Notes: a model not told the origin generated them from the sequence alone. DNA of 64,000 nt from Steroidobacter gossypii (GCF_016801985.1 NZ_JAEVLS010000006.1:452592-516591); one strand, 5' to 3'; shown: positions 52,151 through 61,446, counted from the stretch's first letter. Numbers and translations are program-made.

Positions 52151-53686
52151 ATGGACCTGCTCAGCGACATCACGCAGCACCTGCTGCGTTTCTCCCCCGA
52201 CGCGCTCATCGTGGTCGACGCCAGCGGCCGTATCCGGTTCGCCAACCAGACGGTGACCCAGCTGTTCGGCTACGCCCCGGAGCAGCTCCAGGACAAACCG
52301 CTCGACACGCTGATTCCAGAGCGGTTGCGCGGCAAGCACGTCAGTCATCTCACGGCCTTCCTGAACAAACCAGGCAATCGTGAGATGGGCGCGCGTATCG
52401 CCGACTTGTTCGCGCGACGGGCCGATGGCAGCGAGTTCGCGGCCGGCATCCGGCTCGCGCCGTTCGAGATCGGCGGCGCGCTGTTCGTGGCCGCGGCCAT
52501 TCGCGACAACACCGAACGTCAGCAGATCAATGAGGCGTTGATCGCCGCGCGTGAAGATGCAGATCGTGCGAATCGAGCCAAGAGCCGCTTTCTGGCCACG
52601 GCCAGCCACGACCTGCGGCAGCCCATTCAGACCATTCGTTTGTTGAATGCGGCCATGCTCAAGGTGTCGCCACCCGACCTGCGCGAGCTGTTGCAACAGC
52701 AGGAGCGGGCCATTGAAGGCATGACTCGCATGCTCAATGCCTTGCTGGACATCAGCCGCCTGGAGTCGGGCGCCATCGAGCCGCAGGTCACCAACGTGCC
52801 GCTGCTGGAATTGTTTCATCAGCTGATCACCGAATTCGAGTCGATAGCGCAGGCTCGCGGCATCACTCTGCGCATCGAGCCTGCGGCTTTGATCGTCTCG
52901 ACCGATCGCAACTTGTTTTATCAGCTGCTGCAAAATCTGGTCGGCAACGCTTTGAAATATACCGATCACGGCGAAGTCGCCGTCACCTGCGTCGCCGACG
53001 CCGCCGCGCTCGCCATCACGATCAGTGACACCGGCATCGGTATCCCTTCCGACAAGTTGGATAGAATCTTCGATGAGTACTACCAGGTCGATACCCAGGG
53101 CGCCAAGCGCATGGGTGTCGGGCTGGGGCTTGCGATCGTGAAAGAGGTCGCGCGTCTGCTGGGCTTCAGCGTGAGCATCGCCTCACGCATCGGGCAAGGC
53201 ACTCAGGCCACCGTCAACATTCCTCATCGATTTCTCGCCGCGGTGCCGACCGGCAACGACGCGGCGAGCAGTGTCGAGCCGGTGGAAGGCACCACACGAC
53301 GCGCGCGAGTGCTGCTGGTCGAAGACAACGATGGCGTGCGACTTGCCACCGAGCTGTTCCTGCGTTTCGAAGGCTTCGTGGTCAAAAGCGCTCATTCGGC
53401 GGCCGAGGCGGAGAGTTTGTTTGCAAACTGCCAGCCGGGCGACGTGATCGTGGCGGACTATCATCTGGACAGTCGCAATACCGGTCTGGACCTGCTGACG
53501 CGTTTGCGCCAGCGGTTGGGCTACGACGTGCCGGGCGTCGTGCTCAGCGGCGATCTACCCTCGGTATTGCGCTCGGTACGCACCTCGGTTCCGAACTGCC
53601 GATTCCTCAGCAAGCCCGTGGATACCGTGGCCTTGCTCGATGCGATCGACGAACTGTCGGTGGCGCGGGAACAAGCCCAGGACTGA
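52151..53686 (+). CDS. PAS hybrid histidine kinase
   Basis: 511-residue soluble hybrid kinase. The PAS domain spans residues 10-125 (FSPDALIVVDASGRIRFANQTV). HisKA has LATASHDLRQPIQTI (His153), HATPase_c has LLQNLVGNALKYTD and SDTGIGIPSDKLDRIF followed by GVGLGLAIVKEVARLLG, and a C-terminal receiver has Asp436 in VIVADYHLDSRNTG. The SHDLRQP box and the D-Y-H-L-D receiver are the type found in FixL-like/CckA-like hybrids. It is divergent from the FixL-like kinase and followed 1 nt later by a Usp gene, so both are likely in one module. Confidence 0.92.
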   Translation: MDLLSDITQHLLRFSPDALIVVDASGRIRFANQTVTQLFGYAPEQLQDKPLDTLIPERLRGKHVSHLTAFLNKPGNREMGARIADLFARRADGSEFAAGIRLAPFEIGGALFVAAAIRDNTERQQINEALIAAREDADRANRAKSRFLATASHDLRQPIQTIRLLNAAMLKVSPPDLRELLQQQERAIEGMTRMLNALLDISRLESGAIEPQVTNVPLLELFHQLITEFESIAQARGITLRIEPAALIVSTDRNLFYQLLQNLVGNALKYTDHGEVAVTCVADAAALAITISDTGIGIPSDKLDRIFDEYYQVDTQGAKRMGVGLGLAIVKEVARLLGFSVSIASRIGQGTQATVNIPHRFLAAVPTGNDAASSVEPVEGTTRRARVLLVEDNDGVRLATELFLRFEGFVVKSAHSAAEAESLFANCQPGDVIVADYHLDSRNTGLDLLTRLRQRLGYDVPGVVLSGDLPSVLRSVRTSVPNCRFLSKPVDTVALLDAIDELSVAREQAQD

Positions 53687-53687
53687 C

Positions 53688-54626
53688 ATGCGCGATATCA
53701 AACAGATACTGGTCATCGTGGATCCTACGGGCAGCGAGCATCCAGCCGTCACCAAGGCGGCTCTGCTCGCCGAGCAGTTCAACGCGCGGTTGGAGTTGTT
53801 CGTCTGTGACACCAAGGCCGCGCGCGAAACACGCTTGCTGTCACATGTGCGCATCCGCCCCGGCGCGCCAGTGCCGGTGAGCCTCAAGGCGATGCTGGAG
53901 TCGCTAGCGGCGCCGCTTCGAACGCGCGGGCTGGATGTGACAACCGAATGCGAGTGTGCCGAGCCATTGCACATCGGGCTGATCGAGCGCACTCGCCACA
54001 CGCACGCAGAACTGGTGGTGAAGGACACGCATCATCATTCGCTGGCGCAACGAACCTTTCTGACCAACACCGACTGGCAGTTGATTCGCGGCTGCCCGGC
54101 GCCGCTGCTGTTGACCAAGAGCCGACCTTGGGCATCTGCGCCGCGCATTGTCGCGGCCGTCGATCCTGGTCATGTCAACGACAAGCCCGAAACGCTCGAT
54201 CGTCGGATCGTCGAGCATGCGGCGCGGTTAGCGCAGCGGCTGCAGGGCGAGCTCCATGTGGCGCATGTTTATTTGCCGCTCGCCATCGTCGGCGCGGCCA
54301 CCATGTCCGGTCCTTCGATGGCGGCGGCGATGACGCCGGAAGATCTGATGCGAGAGGAGCAGGGACGCCGCAAGCAGATCGCAGCTTTGGTGAGCGAATA
54401 TCACGTTCCGCCGGAAAACATTCATCTGGAGTTGGGCGGGCCGGCGCAGGTCCTGCCGATCACCGCCGCCCGCGTGCACGCGGACGTGCTGACGATGGGC
54501 GCGATCGCCCGCAGCGGCTTGAAACGAATCTTTGTCGGTAGCACGGCGGAGGATGTGCTCGAACGCTTGCCGTGCGATGCCTTGATTGTGAAACCCGCGC
54601 AGTTCGCGGGAAGTGCGGCGCTCTGA
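53688..54626 (+). CDS. Tandem universal stress protein
   Basis: 312-residue cytosolic protein with two Usp folds. The first begins KQILVIVDPTGSEHP, with LVVKDTHHH and CPAPLLLTK; the second begins PRIVAAVDPGHV, with AARVHADVLTMGAIARSGLKRIFVGSTAEDVLERLPCDALIV. GAIARSG followed by FVGSTAEDVL gives the G-x9-G-S/T ATP-site pattern in the second domain. It follows the hybrid kinase gene after a single base, so the two are co-transcribed. Tandem Usps of this kind are linked to low-oxygen and energy stress in related bacteria. Confidence 0.93.
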   Translation: MRDIKQILVIVDPTGSEHPAVTKAALLAEQFNARLELFVCDTKAARETRLLSHVRIRPGAPVPVSLKAMLESLAAPLRTRGLDVTTECECAEPLHIGLIERTRHTHAELVVKDTHHHSLAQRTFLTNTDWQLIRGCPAPLLLTKSRPWASAPRIVAAVDPGHVNDKPETLDRRIVEHAARLAQRLQGELHVAHVYLPLAIVGAATMSGPSMAAAMTPEDLMREEQGRRKQIAALVSEYHVPPENIHLELGGPAQVLPITAARVHADVLTMGAIARSGLKRIFVGSTAEDVLERLPCDALIVKPAQFAGSAAL

Positions 54627-54639
54627 GCGAGCGCCGCAA
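54615..54639. terminator. Hairpin between convergent usp and KAS III genes
   Basis: TGCGGCGCTC and GAGCGCCGCA form a perfect 10-bp stem with a 5-nt loop that contains the usp stop codon; AGAATTGTTACTT follows on the plus strand. A GC-rich stem shared by two convergent genes suggests a bidirectional stop, though there is no strong T-run. Confidence 0.55.
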
Positions 54640-54645
54640 GAATTG

Positions 54646-55593
54646 TTACTTCGCGCGTCTCAGCAACGCGCCCGCCGCCGAGTAGCCGCCGCCGAACGCA
54701 ATCAACAGCGCGTATTCGCCCGGTTCAAGCTTGTGGGCGAAGCGATGCAAAGTGATCGCGACGCTGGCGCAACCGGTGTTGCCCAATTCGCCGATGGTCA
54801 GTGCCACTCGTTGCGGGCTCAGGCCGAGGTCGTTGGCGACACTGTCGATGATGCGCTTGTTGGCCTGGTGCGGAATCACCAGCCGGACGTCACTCATCGT
54901 CAGATTGTTACGTTCCAATAGCAGACGCGCCATGCCAGCCATCTCCCGGCAGGCGTGCATGAAAATGTCCTTGCCATGATGCATGACCAGGCCGCCGTCT
55001 CGCGGCACCATGGTGATGCCGAACGGACCCTTACCGCGATCCGCCAGCCCCACGGTGTGGGTATCGAGCACTTCCAGCTGCAGCTTGCCCGGCGTGTTGC
55101 CCAGAATCAGTGCAGCCGCGCCGTCGCCCCACAAATGGCCGGATTTCTCATCGCCGTCGGACGAGTACAGGCTGTTATGTTCGGACGCGACCACCAGCGC
55201 CTTGCGCGAGCGGCCCGAGGCGAAGTACGCCGAGGCCATGTCGATGGCGTCGATGAAAGAAGAACACGCCGTCGACAAATACATCGCGCGCGCATCGGCC
55301 AGCGAGAACTCCCGCTGCAGCACATGCGCGATGGTGCCGATCGTGTCCCAAGGCGTGTAGGACGCGCCGATGATCAGGTCGACGTCTTCGAGATTGGCAT
55401 CGCCAGTGCGCAACAGGTGCTTCACGGCGGCGATCGCCATCGTATTGGCGTTCTCGCCTTCGCCGGCGCGGCGGCGCTGGCGGATGCCGGTCAACTGCTC
55501 GAACCACGGCGAGGGCCGGCCGGTCAGCCGCGAGAAATAGTCGTTGTCCACGACTCTTTCCGGCAGGTACTCACCCGAGGCATGAATGAACAT
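54646..55593 (-). CDS. Beta-ketoacyl-ACP synthase III-like protein
   Basis: 315-residue thiolase-fold condensing enzyme. The catalytic triad is visible: Cys110 in STACSSFIDAI, His242 in VIPHQANKRII and Asn272 in ELGNTGCASVA, matching KAS III (FabH) geometry. ATG at 55593 was preferred to a TTG at 55614. It stands apart from a fab cluster and downstream of recQ on the same strand, with a TATAAT hexamer on the coding strand at 55689-55694. The acyl donor is unknown; relatives include FabH and OleA-like enzymes. Confidence 0.88.
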   Translation of the reverse strand: MFIHASGEYLPERVVDNDYFSRLTGRPSPWFEQLTGIRQRRRAGEGENANTMAIAAVKHLLRTGDANLEDVDLIIGASYTPWDTIGTIAHVLQREFSLADARAMYLSTACSSFIDAIDMASAYFASGRSRKALVVASEHNSLYSSDGDEKSGHLWGDGAAALILGNTPGKLQLEVLDTHTVGLADRGKGPFGITMVPRDGGLVMHHGKDIFMHACREMAGMARLLLERNNLTMSDVRLVIPHQANKRIIDSVANDLGLSPQRVALTIGELGNTGCASVAITLHRFAHKLEPGEYALLIAFGGGYSAAGALLRRAK

Positions 55594-55652
55594 CGGTCGT
55601 CTCTGGACTGTCAAAGCGGGCCGTGCGAAGACCCTGGTAACTGGGATAACGG

Positions 55653-55677
55653 ACGAGCCACGCCTCCGGCGGCTCGT
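55653..55677. other. Leader hairpin upstream of the KAS III gene
   Basis: ACGAGCC and GGCTCGT pair as a perfect 7-bp stem around an 11-nt loop. It would lie in the 5' leader if transcription starts from the TATAAT at 55689-55694, or between recQ and this gene in a read-through message. Confidence 0.35.
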
Positions 55678-55688
55678 GCAGCCGCGGG

Positions 55689-55694
55689 ATTATA
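55689..55694 (-). promoter_or_regulatory. Candidate -10 element for the KAS III gene
   Basis: TATAAT on the minus strand, overlapping the recQ stop codon, preceded by TG. No TTGACA match at 16-18 bp. It suggests an internal promoter after recQ. Confidence 0.35.
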
Positions 55695-57594
55695 CAGGCG
55701 CGCGGGCCGAGCGGATTTCGTCGGTGAACAACTGCCCGTAACGCGCCAGTTTCGCCTGACCCACGCCCGGGATCGCGGCGAATTCTTCCAGGCTGGCAGG
55801 GGCCCGGCGCACCATTTCGCGCAAGGTGGCGTCGTGGAAGATGACGTAGGGCGGCACGCCGCTCTGATCGGCCAGCCGTTTGCGCAAGGCTCGCAGCCGG
55901 TCGAACAGTGGCTGATCGGCCACATGCACGTCCTCAGCGCCGGGCCGCGTCTCGGATTTGCGTCGGCCCGAGGGTGGCGCATCGGCGATTTGCACCTTGC
56001 GCTCACCACGCAGGACCTCCCAGCTGAGCGCGTTGAGCGACAGTACCGGATAGCCATCCTGGGTCTCCTGGACCAGGCCCTGATGCAACAGGGCGCGCGC
56101 CACGCCGCGCCAGGTCTCGATGCTGTGGTGTTTGCCGATGCCGTAGACGCTCAGCTGCGCGTGTCCATTGTCGATCAGGCGCTGTGACTGGCTGCCGCGC
56201 AGGATGTCGATCAAGTAGGCGGCGCCGAATCGTTCGCGTCTTTGGGCGAGTCGCGCGATACACGATAGAAACTGTTGTGCTTCGATGGTGCGGTCCTGAA
56301 GCTGGCGTGGGCTGCGACAGTTGTCGCAATTCCAGCACGAACCGTTCAGCACTTCGCCGAAGTAACGCAGCTGGATTCCCCGCCGGCATTCGGTGGACTC
56401 GGCGTAGTTGAGTACCTGTCGGAGTTGTTGACGCGCCAGACGTTGCTCGTCGGCCAGCGGCTCGCCCGTGTCCGGGTCGACCTTTTGCTGGATCAGGAAC
56501 TCGGCGGTGCGGATGTCGGCCGCACTGAAATACAAAATGCATTCGGCGGGATCGCCGTCGCGTCCGGCGCGTCCGGACTCTTGATAGTAGCTTTCCAGGG
56601 TGCGTGGCAGATCGTAATGGATCACCCAGCGTACATCGGGCTTGTTGATGCCCATGCCGAACGCGATGGTCGCGACGATCACGCGTGCGTCGTCCCGAAT
56701 GAAAGCTTCCTGATTGCGTCGACGTTGCTCGGCATCCAGCCCGGCGTGATAGGGCAGGGCCGCGACGCCGTCGGATTGCAATTGCAACGCGAGCTCGTCG
56801 ACCCGCTTGCGGGACAGACAGTAAACGATGCCGGCGCTTTGCTCGCGCGCTCGCGTCAGCAACTCGTCATAGGTTCGTTTGTTTTTCGGCCGCACGCCGT
56901 AATACAGGTTCGGTCGATTGAAGCTGGCGACGTGCACGGCGGGCTCGTGCAAGGCGAGCTGATTGATGATGTCGTCGCGAACCCGCGGCGTGGCCGTGGC
57001 GGTGAACGCGAGCACCGGAATGTTCGGATGGCGATGCCGAAGCGCGGCGAGCTGCCGATATTCCGGTCGGAAATCGTGACCCCATTCGGAGACGCAATGC
57101 GCCTCGTCGATCACGAACGCATTCACGCCGCGGCCGGCGACCAGACGCTTCAACACGCCATCGAAGAATCCCGATTGCAACAAACGTTCTGGCGCGAGGT
57201 ATAGCAGCTTGTATTCGCCCTGCGCGGCGCCTCGCAGACGCGCGCCGACTTCGTTCGGCTCTAGGCTCGAGTTGATATACGTGGCGGCGATGCCGTTGTC
57301 CTGGAGCAGGCGCACTTGATCCTGCATCAGCGCGATCAATGGCGAGATCACCAGGGTGATGCCCGGCTGCAGCACCGCCGGCAATTGAAAGCACAGCGAC
57401 TTGCCGCCGCCGGTGGGCATGATGGCCAGCAGATCGCGACCGGCCAGCGCGTCGCGCACGACCGCTTCCTGGCCGGGACGGAACGAGCTGAAACCGAAGC
57501 GGCTCTTCAACGCGGCGGCCAGATCGACATCGTCAGGGGTCGGCTGGGTCAGGGCGTTGGCCAGAGGGTCGGGAGGAGAGGCTGTCACCCGCAC
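55690..57594 (-). CDS. recQ: ATP-dependent DNA helicase RecQ
   Basis: 634-residue 3'-5' helicase. Motifs run in order: Q motif FGFSSFRPGQEAVV, Walker A MPTGGGKSLCFQ, SPLIALMQDQV, DEAH in VIDEAHCVSEWGHDFRPEY, FTATATPRVRDDI, GIVYCLSRK, and the QESGRAGRDGDPAECILYF box. The zinc-binding part has the four cysteines of YAESTECRRGIQLRYFGE and SCWNCDNCRSP. Winged helix (RQC) and HRDC domains follow. A GTG at 57594 is used because no ATG precedes the core. Confidence 0.96.
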   Translation of the reverse strand: MRVTASPPDPLANALTQPTPDDVDLAAALKSRFGFSSFRPGQEAVVRDALAGRDLLAIMPTGGGKSLCFQLPAVLQPGITLVISPLIALMQDQVRLLQDNGIAATYINSSLEPNEVGARLRGAAQGEYKLLYLAPERLLQSGFFDGVLKRLVAGRGVNAFVIDEAHCVSEWGHDFRPEYRQLAALRHRHPNIPVLAFTATATPRVRDDIINQLALHEPAVHVASFNRPNLYYGVRPKNKRTYDELLTRAREQSAGIVYCLSRKRVDELALQLQSDGVAALPYHAGLDAEQRRRNQEAFIRDDARVIVATIAFGMGINKPDVRWVIHYDLPRTLESYYQESGRAGRDGDPAECILYFSAADIRTAEFLIQQKVDPDTGEPLADEQRLARQQLRQVLNYAESTECRRGIQLRYFGEVLNGSCWNCDNCRSPRQLQDRTIEAQQFLSCIARLAQRRERFGAAYLIDILRGSQSQRLIDNGHAQLSVYGIGKHHSIETWRGVARALLHQGLVQETQDGYPVLSLNALSWEVLRGERKVQIADAPPSGRRKSETRPGAEDVHVADQPLFDRLRALRKRLADQSGVPPYVIFHDATLREMVRRAPASLEEFAAIPGVGQAKLARYGQLFTDEIRSARAPV

Positions 57595-57723
57595 ATCATC
57601 GCATCTCGATCCCCGCTTGGGGACTCGTCATGGCGAGCCGCTTGCACAATTCTTTGAACACCCGGTGCGCTGTACGAGTGGTACCCTCACGCGGCCACTC
57701 CGCTAAACAACAAGGGGGACTTC

Positions 57724-59022
57724 GTGACCGAACAGCAGAGGAACGCTCGGTTCGCGCTCGCGGTACTGTTCGGCGTCAATCTGATGAATTTTTTCGATCG
57801 GCAGATCGCTGGCGCGCTGGGCGAGCCGATCCGCGTGGAGTTTGGGCTGAATGACACGCAGCTGGGCCTGCTCGCCACGGTGTTCACTCTGGTGTATGCC
57901 TGCGTGGGTGTGCCGCTCGGGCGGCTCACGGACAGCTGGCTCCGCACGCGCTTGATCGCCATTGGCGTGACCTTCTGGAGCTTGCTGACCGCAGCGTCGG
58001 GTCTCGCGTGGAACTACACATCCTTCCTGCTTACACGCATTGGTGTCGGCATCGGTGAAGCAAGCTGCGCGCCGGCCGGTCAGTCGCTCATTGGCGATCT
58101 GTACCCACCCGAAAAGCGCGCGCGGGCCATGGCAGTCTTCATGCTCGGCCTGCCGTTTGGGCTGTTCGGGGCGTACATGCTCTCCGGTGTCATCGGTCAG
58201 GCCTGGGGATGGCGTGCGGCATTCTTCGTCGCCTGCGTGCCAGGCTTGATACTGGCGGCGCTGGCGCTGTTCATCAAAGAGCCGCCGCGCGGCGCGCTGG
58301 AAGCGCGGACATCGCTCGCAATGCCGGGATCACCGTATCGCGCCGTGCTGCGAATCAAGACCATGTGGTGGATCGTGTTGTCCGGTCTGCTGTTCAACTT
58401 TTTCACGTACGCAGTCAACGTGTTTCAAACGCCGTTCCTGCAACGATTCCACGAACTCGGACTGAAGGAAGCAAACACCATCTCAGCGGTGTCGTTGGGA
58501 CTCACCGGCGTGATTGGCTTGTTGCTCGGGGGCTGGCTCGGCGATCGATTGCGCACGCGGGCGAATGGGCGCGTGCTGGTAGGCGCGGTGGCTCTGCTGT
58601 TAGCGGCGCCTTGTGTACTCCTGGCGGTTCAACAGCCCAAAGGCGGCGTGGTGATGTTCACTGTGCTGATGTCTGTGTCGGGCGCGCTGTGGTTTGCCTA
58701 TTACTCAACCGTGTACGCGGCGATTCAAGACATCGTTCCGCCCAATCTGCGTGGTACGGCCGTATCGTTGTACTTCTTCGCCATGTATGTGCTTGGCGCG
58801 AGCTTCGGCTCGACCATCATGGGGGCGCTCAGCGACTACTTTGCGCATCGGGCCATGATCGATGCCGGCGCAACCGAGATGGCGGATGTGTTTCGTGCGT
58901 CCGGCTTGCACAGTGCGATGTATGTGATCCCAGCGTTGCTGTTGTTGTGCTCGGGATCGCTGTTCGGAGCCGCGAAGACCATCGCGGCTGATATGCGTGC
59001 AATGACAACACAAACGAGATGA
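57724..59022 (+). CDS. MFS transporter, Spinster-like
   Basis: 432-residue, twelve-span major facilitator of the Spinster-like group. VLFGVNLMNFFDRQIAGAL (start-of-helix motif with the conserved D-R-Q), GVPLGRLTDSWLRTRLIAIG (motif A region) and RIGVGIGEASCAPAGQSLIGDLYPPEKRARAMA are diagnostic. The likely substrate is a lipid-like or organic acid compound; it cannot be assigned. GGGGG lies 5 nt before the GTG start. The gene faces pilZ-type 59137-59415 across repeat copy A. Confidence 0.9.
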   Translation: MTEQQRNARFALAVLFGVNLMNFFDRQIAGALGEPIRVEFGLNDTQLGLLATVFTLVYACVGVPLGRLTDSWLRTRLIAIGVTFWSLLTAASGLAWNYTSFLLTRIGVGIGEASCAPAGQSLIGDLYPPEKRARAMAVFMLGLPFGLFGAYMLSGVIGQAWGWRAAFFVACVPGLILAALALFIKEPPRGALEARTSLAMPGSPYRAVLRIKTMWWIVLSGLLFNFFTYAVNVFQTPFLQRFHELGLKEANTISAVSLGLTGVIGLLLGGWLGDRLRTRANGRVLVGAVALLLAAPCVLLAVQQPKGGVVMFTVLMSVSGALWFAYYSTVYAAIQDIVPPNLRGTAVSLYFFAMYVLGASFGSTIMGALSDYFAHRAMIDAGATEMADVFRASGLHSAMYVIPALLLLCSGSLFGAAKTIAADMRAMTTQTR

Positions 59023-59032
59023 GACTTCGAAC

Positions 59033-59136
59033 GGGTACATGGATGTACCCGCCACCGCAGGTGGCGAGCGAGCGAAACCACGCCTTTCGCTCAGCTCGCA
59101 CGCGGGTCTTGGCAGGATGCCCGATCCCGCGTTTTA
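59033..59136 (+). repeat. Dispersed multi-hairpin repeat, copy A
   Basis: Non-coding element filling the junction of two convergent genes. Hairpin 0: GGGTACAT / ATGTACCC (59033-59050). Hairpin 1: CGCCACC / GGTGGCG (59050-59066). Hairpin 2: GAGCGAAA / TTTCGCTC (59070-59092). Hairpin 3: CGCGGG / CCCGCG (59101-59131, with an inner GGCA / TGCC) followed by TTTTAT, which looks like an intrinsic terminator. Copy B at 61424-61521 shares GCTCGCACG, GGCAGG and TGCCCGATCCCG. Similar in form to REP/BIME elements; the family is not one I recognise. Confidence 0.8.
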
Positions 59137-59415
59137 TCAGCGCGTGCCTGTCAGGCTTTCCATCATCAGGCCGGTGCCGCCCTTGGACACATGGGCGACG
59201 ATGGCCGTGCGACGATGAATCTTGGTGACCACGCCCAGATTGATGGCGAACGCCAGATGCACCGTGGCGCCTTTTTTCAATCCGAGGTTTTCGGTTTCAA
59301 TGAACACACCGTTCGCGCTCAAGTTGCGCGCACGGCATAGCTTGCCAGGACGTCCCGGGACGGAAACGTAAACGGCAGTACGCGCTCTGTGACGTGTATG
59401 GAGACGTCGCTCCAT
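59137..59415 (-). CDS. PilZ-domain protein
   Basis: 92-residue single PilZ domain, a cyclic di-GMP receptor fold. It has the N-terminal R-x-x-x-R segment in RRLHTRHRARTAVYV and N-x-S-x-x-G in RNLSANGVFIE, both needed for ligand binding, so it is probably active. GGAG, 6 nt before the ATG at 59415, sets the start over a TTG at 59421. Its stop falls at the end of repeat copy A. It is near an HDOD-GGDEF protein but not linked. Confidence 0.88.
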   Translation of the reverse strand: MERRLHTRHRARTAVYVSVPGRPGKLCRARNLSANGVFIETENLGLKKGATVHLAFAINLGVVTKIHRRTAIVAHVSKGGTGLMMESLTGTR

Positions 59416-59560
59416 GCTCAACTCCGCGAATTTCGATGCGTGATCATTATGCCGCGCTCGCGCGAACCTGCGAAGCCTGTTCGCGAGGTCTTATGTCGCA
59501 ACCGGATAGCGCGCCCATGTACCCTACGTGGTTCCGCTAGTGAAGGAATTTCGACAGCTC

Positions 59561-60559
59561 ATGGTGTCGCCACTCACACTCGACGAAATACGCCTGGCCG
59601 CCGGTCGGCTGGGCGATGACGTCGTGCGCACGCCCGTGCATCGACTGCAAACTCCAGAGCTGCAGCAGCTGCTTGGCGATACAACACAAACATGGTTGAA
59701 GCTCGAGCTGTTCCAACGCACCGGCACCTTCAAGGCGCGCGGCGCCTTGCTGAATGTGCTCGCTCTCTCCGACGACGCCCGTAAGCGCGGCGTTACCGCA
59801 GTAAGTGCCGGTAACCATGCGGCGGCCGTAGCTTTTGCCGCGGCCACCGCGGGCATCAGCGCCAAAGTCGTAATGTTCGGGTCCGCCAATCCGTTGCGGG
59901 TCGAATTGTGTCGCTCCTTCGGCGCCGAAGTGGTTTTCGCCGAGAACGCCCATGCCGGATTCGAGCTCGCCGCTCGCCTCGCGGAACAAGAGGGTCGAGC
60001 GCTCATCCACCCTTTCGAAGGCCGGACCACGGCGCTGGGCACGGCGACTGTCGGTTTAGAAGTTTGTGAGCAGATTCCCGGCTTGGATGCCGTCGTCGTA
60101 CCGATTGGCGGCGGAGGTTTGTGCGCGGGGATCGCCTCGGCGGTCAAATTGTTGTCGCCCGGTTGCGAGGTTTTCGGCGTGGAGCCCGAGGGCGCGGATA
60201 CAATGCATCGTAGTTTCGCGGCGGGCGAGCCACGCTCCATCGAACGAGTCGCGACGATTGCCGACAGCTTGGGCGCGCCGTACGCCTTGCCCATCTCGTT
60301 CGAACTATGCCGGCGCAATGTCGATGGCCTGGTCCGCATCACCGACGCCGAGATGCGTTCAGCCATGCGCTTTCTGCTTCGTAACGCCAAGCTGGCAGTG
60401 GAACCGGCGGGCGCGGCGGCGACCGCGGCCTTGCTCGGCCCTCTGAAGGAACGTTTGCGCGGCAAGCGCGTGGGCCTGATCGTATGTGGCAGTAACATCG
60501 ATTCGGTCACTTATGCTCGGCTGATCGCTGACGACTCTCAGCAACAAACCCGGCAATAA
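59561..60559 (+). CDS. Threonine dehydratase / serine racemase-like PLP enzyme
   Basis: 332-residue fold-type II PLP enzyme. Lys58 in RTGTFKARGALLNVL is the Schiff-base residue (the usual form is G-S-F-K-x-R-G-A). AVSAGNHAAAVAFAA is the S-x-G-N-H-A substrate loop, and VVPIGGGGLCAGIASAVK holds the PLP phosphate. No C-terminal ACT domain is present, so it resembles the catabolic dehydratase or serine racemase rather than IlvA. ATG at 59561 is chosen; a GTG at 59540 is possible. It is followed 29 bp later by murI. Confidence 0.87.
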   Translation: MVSPLTLDEIRLAAGRLGDDVVRTPVHRLQTPELQQLLGDTTQTWLKLELFQRTGTFKARGALLNVLALSDDARKRGVTAVSAGNHAAAVAFAAATAGISAKVVMFGSANPLRVELCRSFGAEVVFAENAHAGFELAARLAEQEGRALIHPFEGRTTALGTATVGLEVCEQIPGLDAVVVPIGGGGLCAGIASAVKLLSPGCEVFGVEPEGADTMHRSFAAGEPRSIERVATIADSLGAPYALPISFELCRRNVDGLVRITDAEMRSAMRFLLRNAKLAVEPAGAAATAALLGPLKERLRGKRVGLIVCGSNIDSVTYARLIADDSQQQTRQ

Positions 60560-60588
60560 GTCCAAGTCACAATCCTCAGCGACGCTTC

Positions 60589-61446
60589 ATGATCAACGCC
60601 AATGCGCTTCCCATCGGGGTGTTCGACTCCGGTGTCGGTGGTCTGACTGTGCTCCGCGCACTGCGTGAGCGGCTGCCCCAGGAACAGTTCATTTACCTAG
60701 GCGACACCGCGCGGTTGCCTTACGGCACCAAGAGCAGTGACTCGGTATTGCGCTATTCCATCCAGGCGGCCGAGTCGCTGGTGAATCAGGGCATCAAGTA
60801 CCTGGTGATTGCTTGTAACACCGCGTCGTCGGTTGCGGTCGAGGCGCTGCGCGAACGTTTCGCGCCCATGCCGGTCATCGGCGTGATCGAGCCAGGCTCG
60901 ATAGCCGGCTGCGCAGCGTCGAAGTCAGGCCACATCGCCGTGCTCGCGACCGAGGGCACGGTGCGCGGCGGCGCGTATCAGCGCGCAATCACGCGACTGG
61001 AGCCCAAGGCGCAAGTGATGGCGCAAGCGTGCTCGTTGTTCGTGGCGCTGGCCGAGGAGGGCTGGACGGACGGCGCCATCGCCGAAGCCATCGCGCATCG
61101 TTATGTTGACGAGCTGTTTCGTAACGATCCGTCGATCGACACGTTGTTGCTCGGCTGCACTCATTTCCCAGTGCTCGCGTCCGCATTGCGCGCGGTCATC
61201 GGGCCGTCGATCACCATCGTCGATTCGGCGGAGACGACGGCGAGGGCGGTGCACGCGGAACTGGTGGATCGAGGTTTGTTACGTGACGCCGGGCCGGCGT
61301 TGCGCCCGATCCTGCAAGCAACGGACAGCCCGGAGCGCTTTGCGCGCGTTGGCAGCCGTTTCCTTGGTGAATCGTTCGACGCTTCGCAGGTCGAACTCGT
61401 TGACCTCGGCTTGACGCCACCCCGGATACGTACCCCGCCACCGTAG
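60589..61446 (+). CDS. murI: Glutamate racemase
   Basis: 285-residue cofactor-independent racemase making D-glutamate for peptidoglycan. IGVFDSGVGGLTVLRAL, YLGDTARLPYG, VIACNTASSVAVEALRE (first catalytic Cys) and LLLGCTHFPVLA (second catalytic Cys) are conserved. The last residues RIRTPPP and the TAG stop lie inside repeat copy B, so the repeat has supplied the gene end. Confidence 0.96.
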   Translation: MINANALPIGVFDSGVGGLTVLRALRERLPQEQFIYLGDTARLPYGTKSSDSVLRYSIQAAESLVNQGIKYLVIACNTASSVAVEALRERFAPMPVIGVIEPGSIAGCAASKSGHIAVLATEGTVRGGAYQRAITRLEPKAQVMAQACSLFVALAEEGWTDGAIAEAIAHRYVDELFRNDPSIDTLLLGCTHFPVLASALRAVIGPSITIVDSAETTARAVHAELVDRGLLRDAGPALRPILQATDSPERFARVGSRFLGESFDASQVELVDLGLTPPRIRTPPP

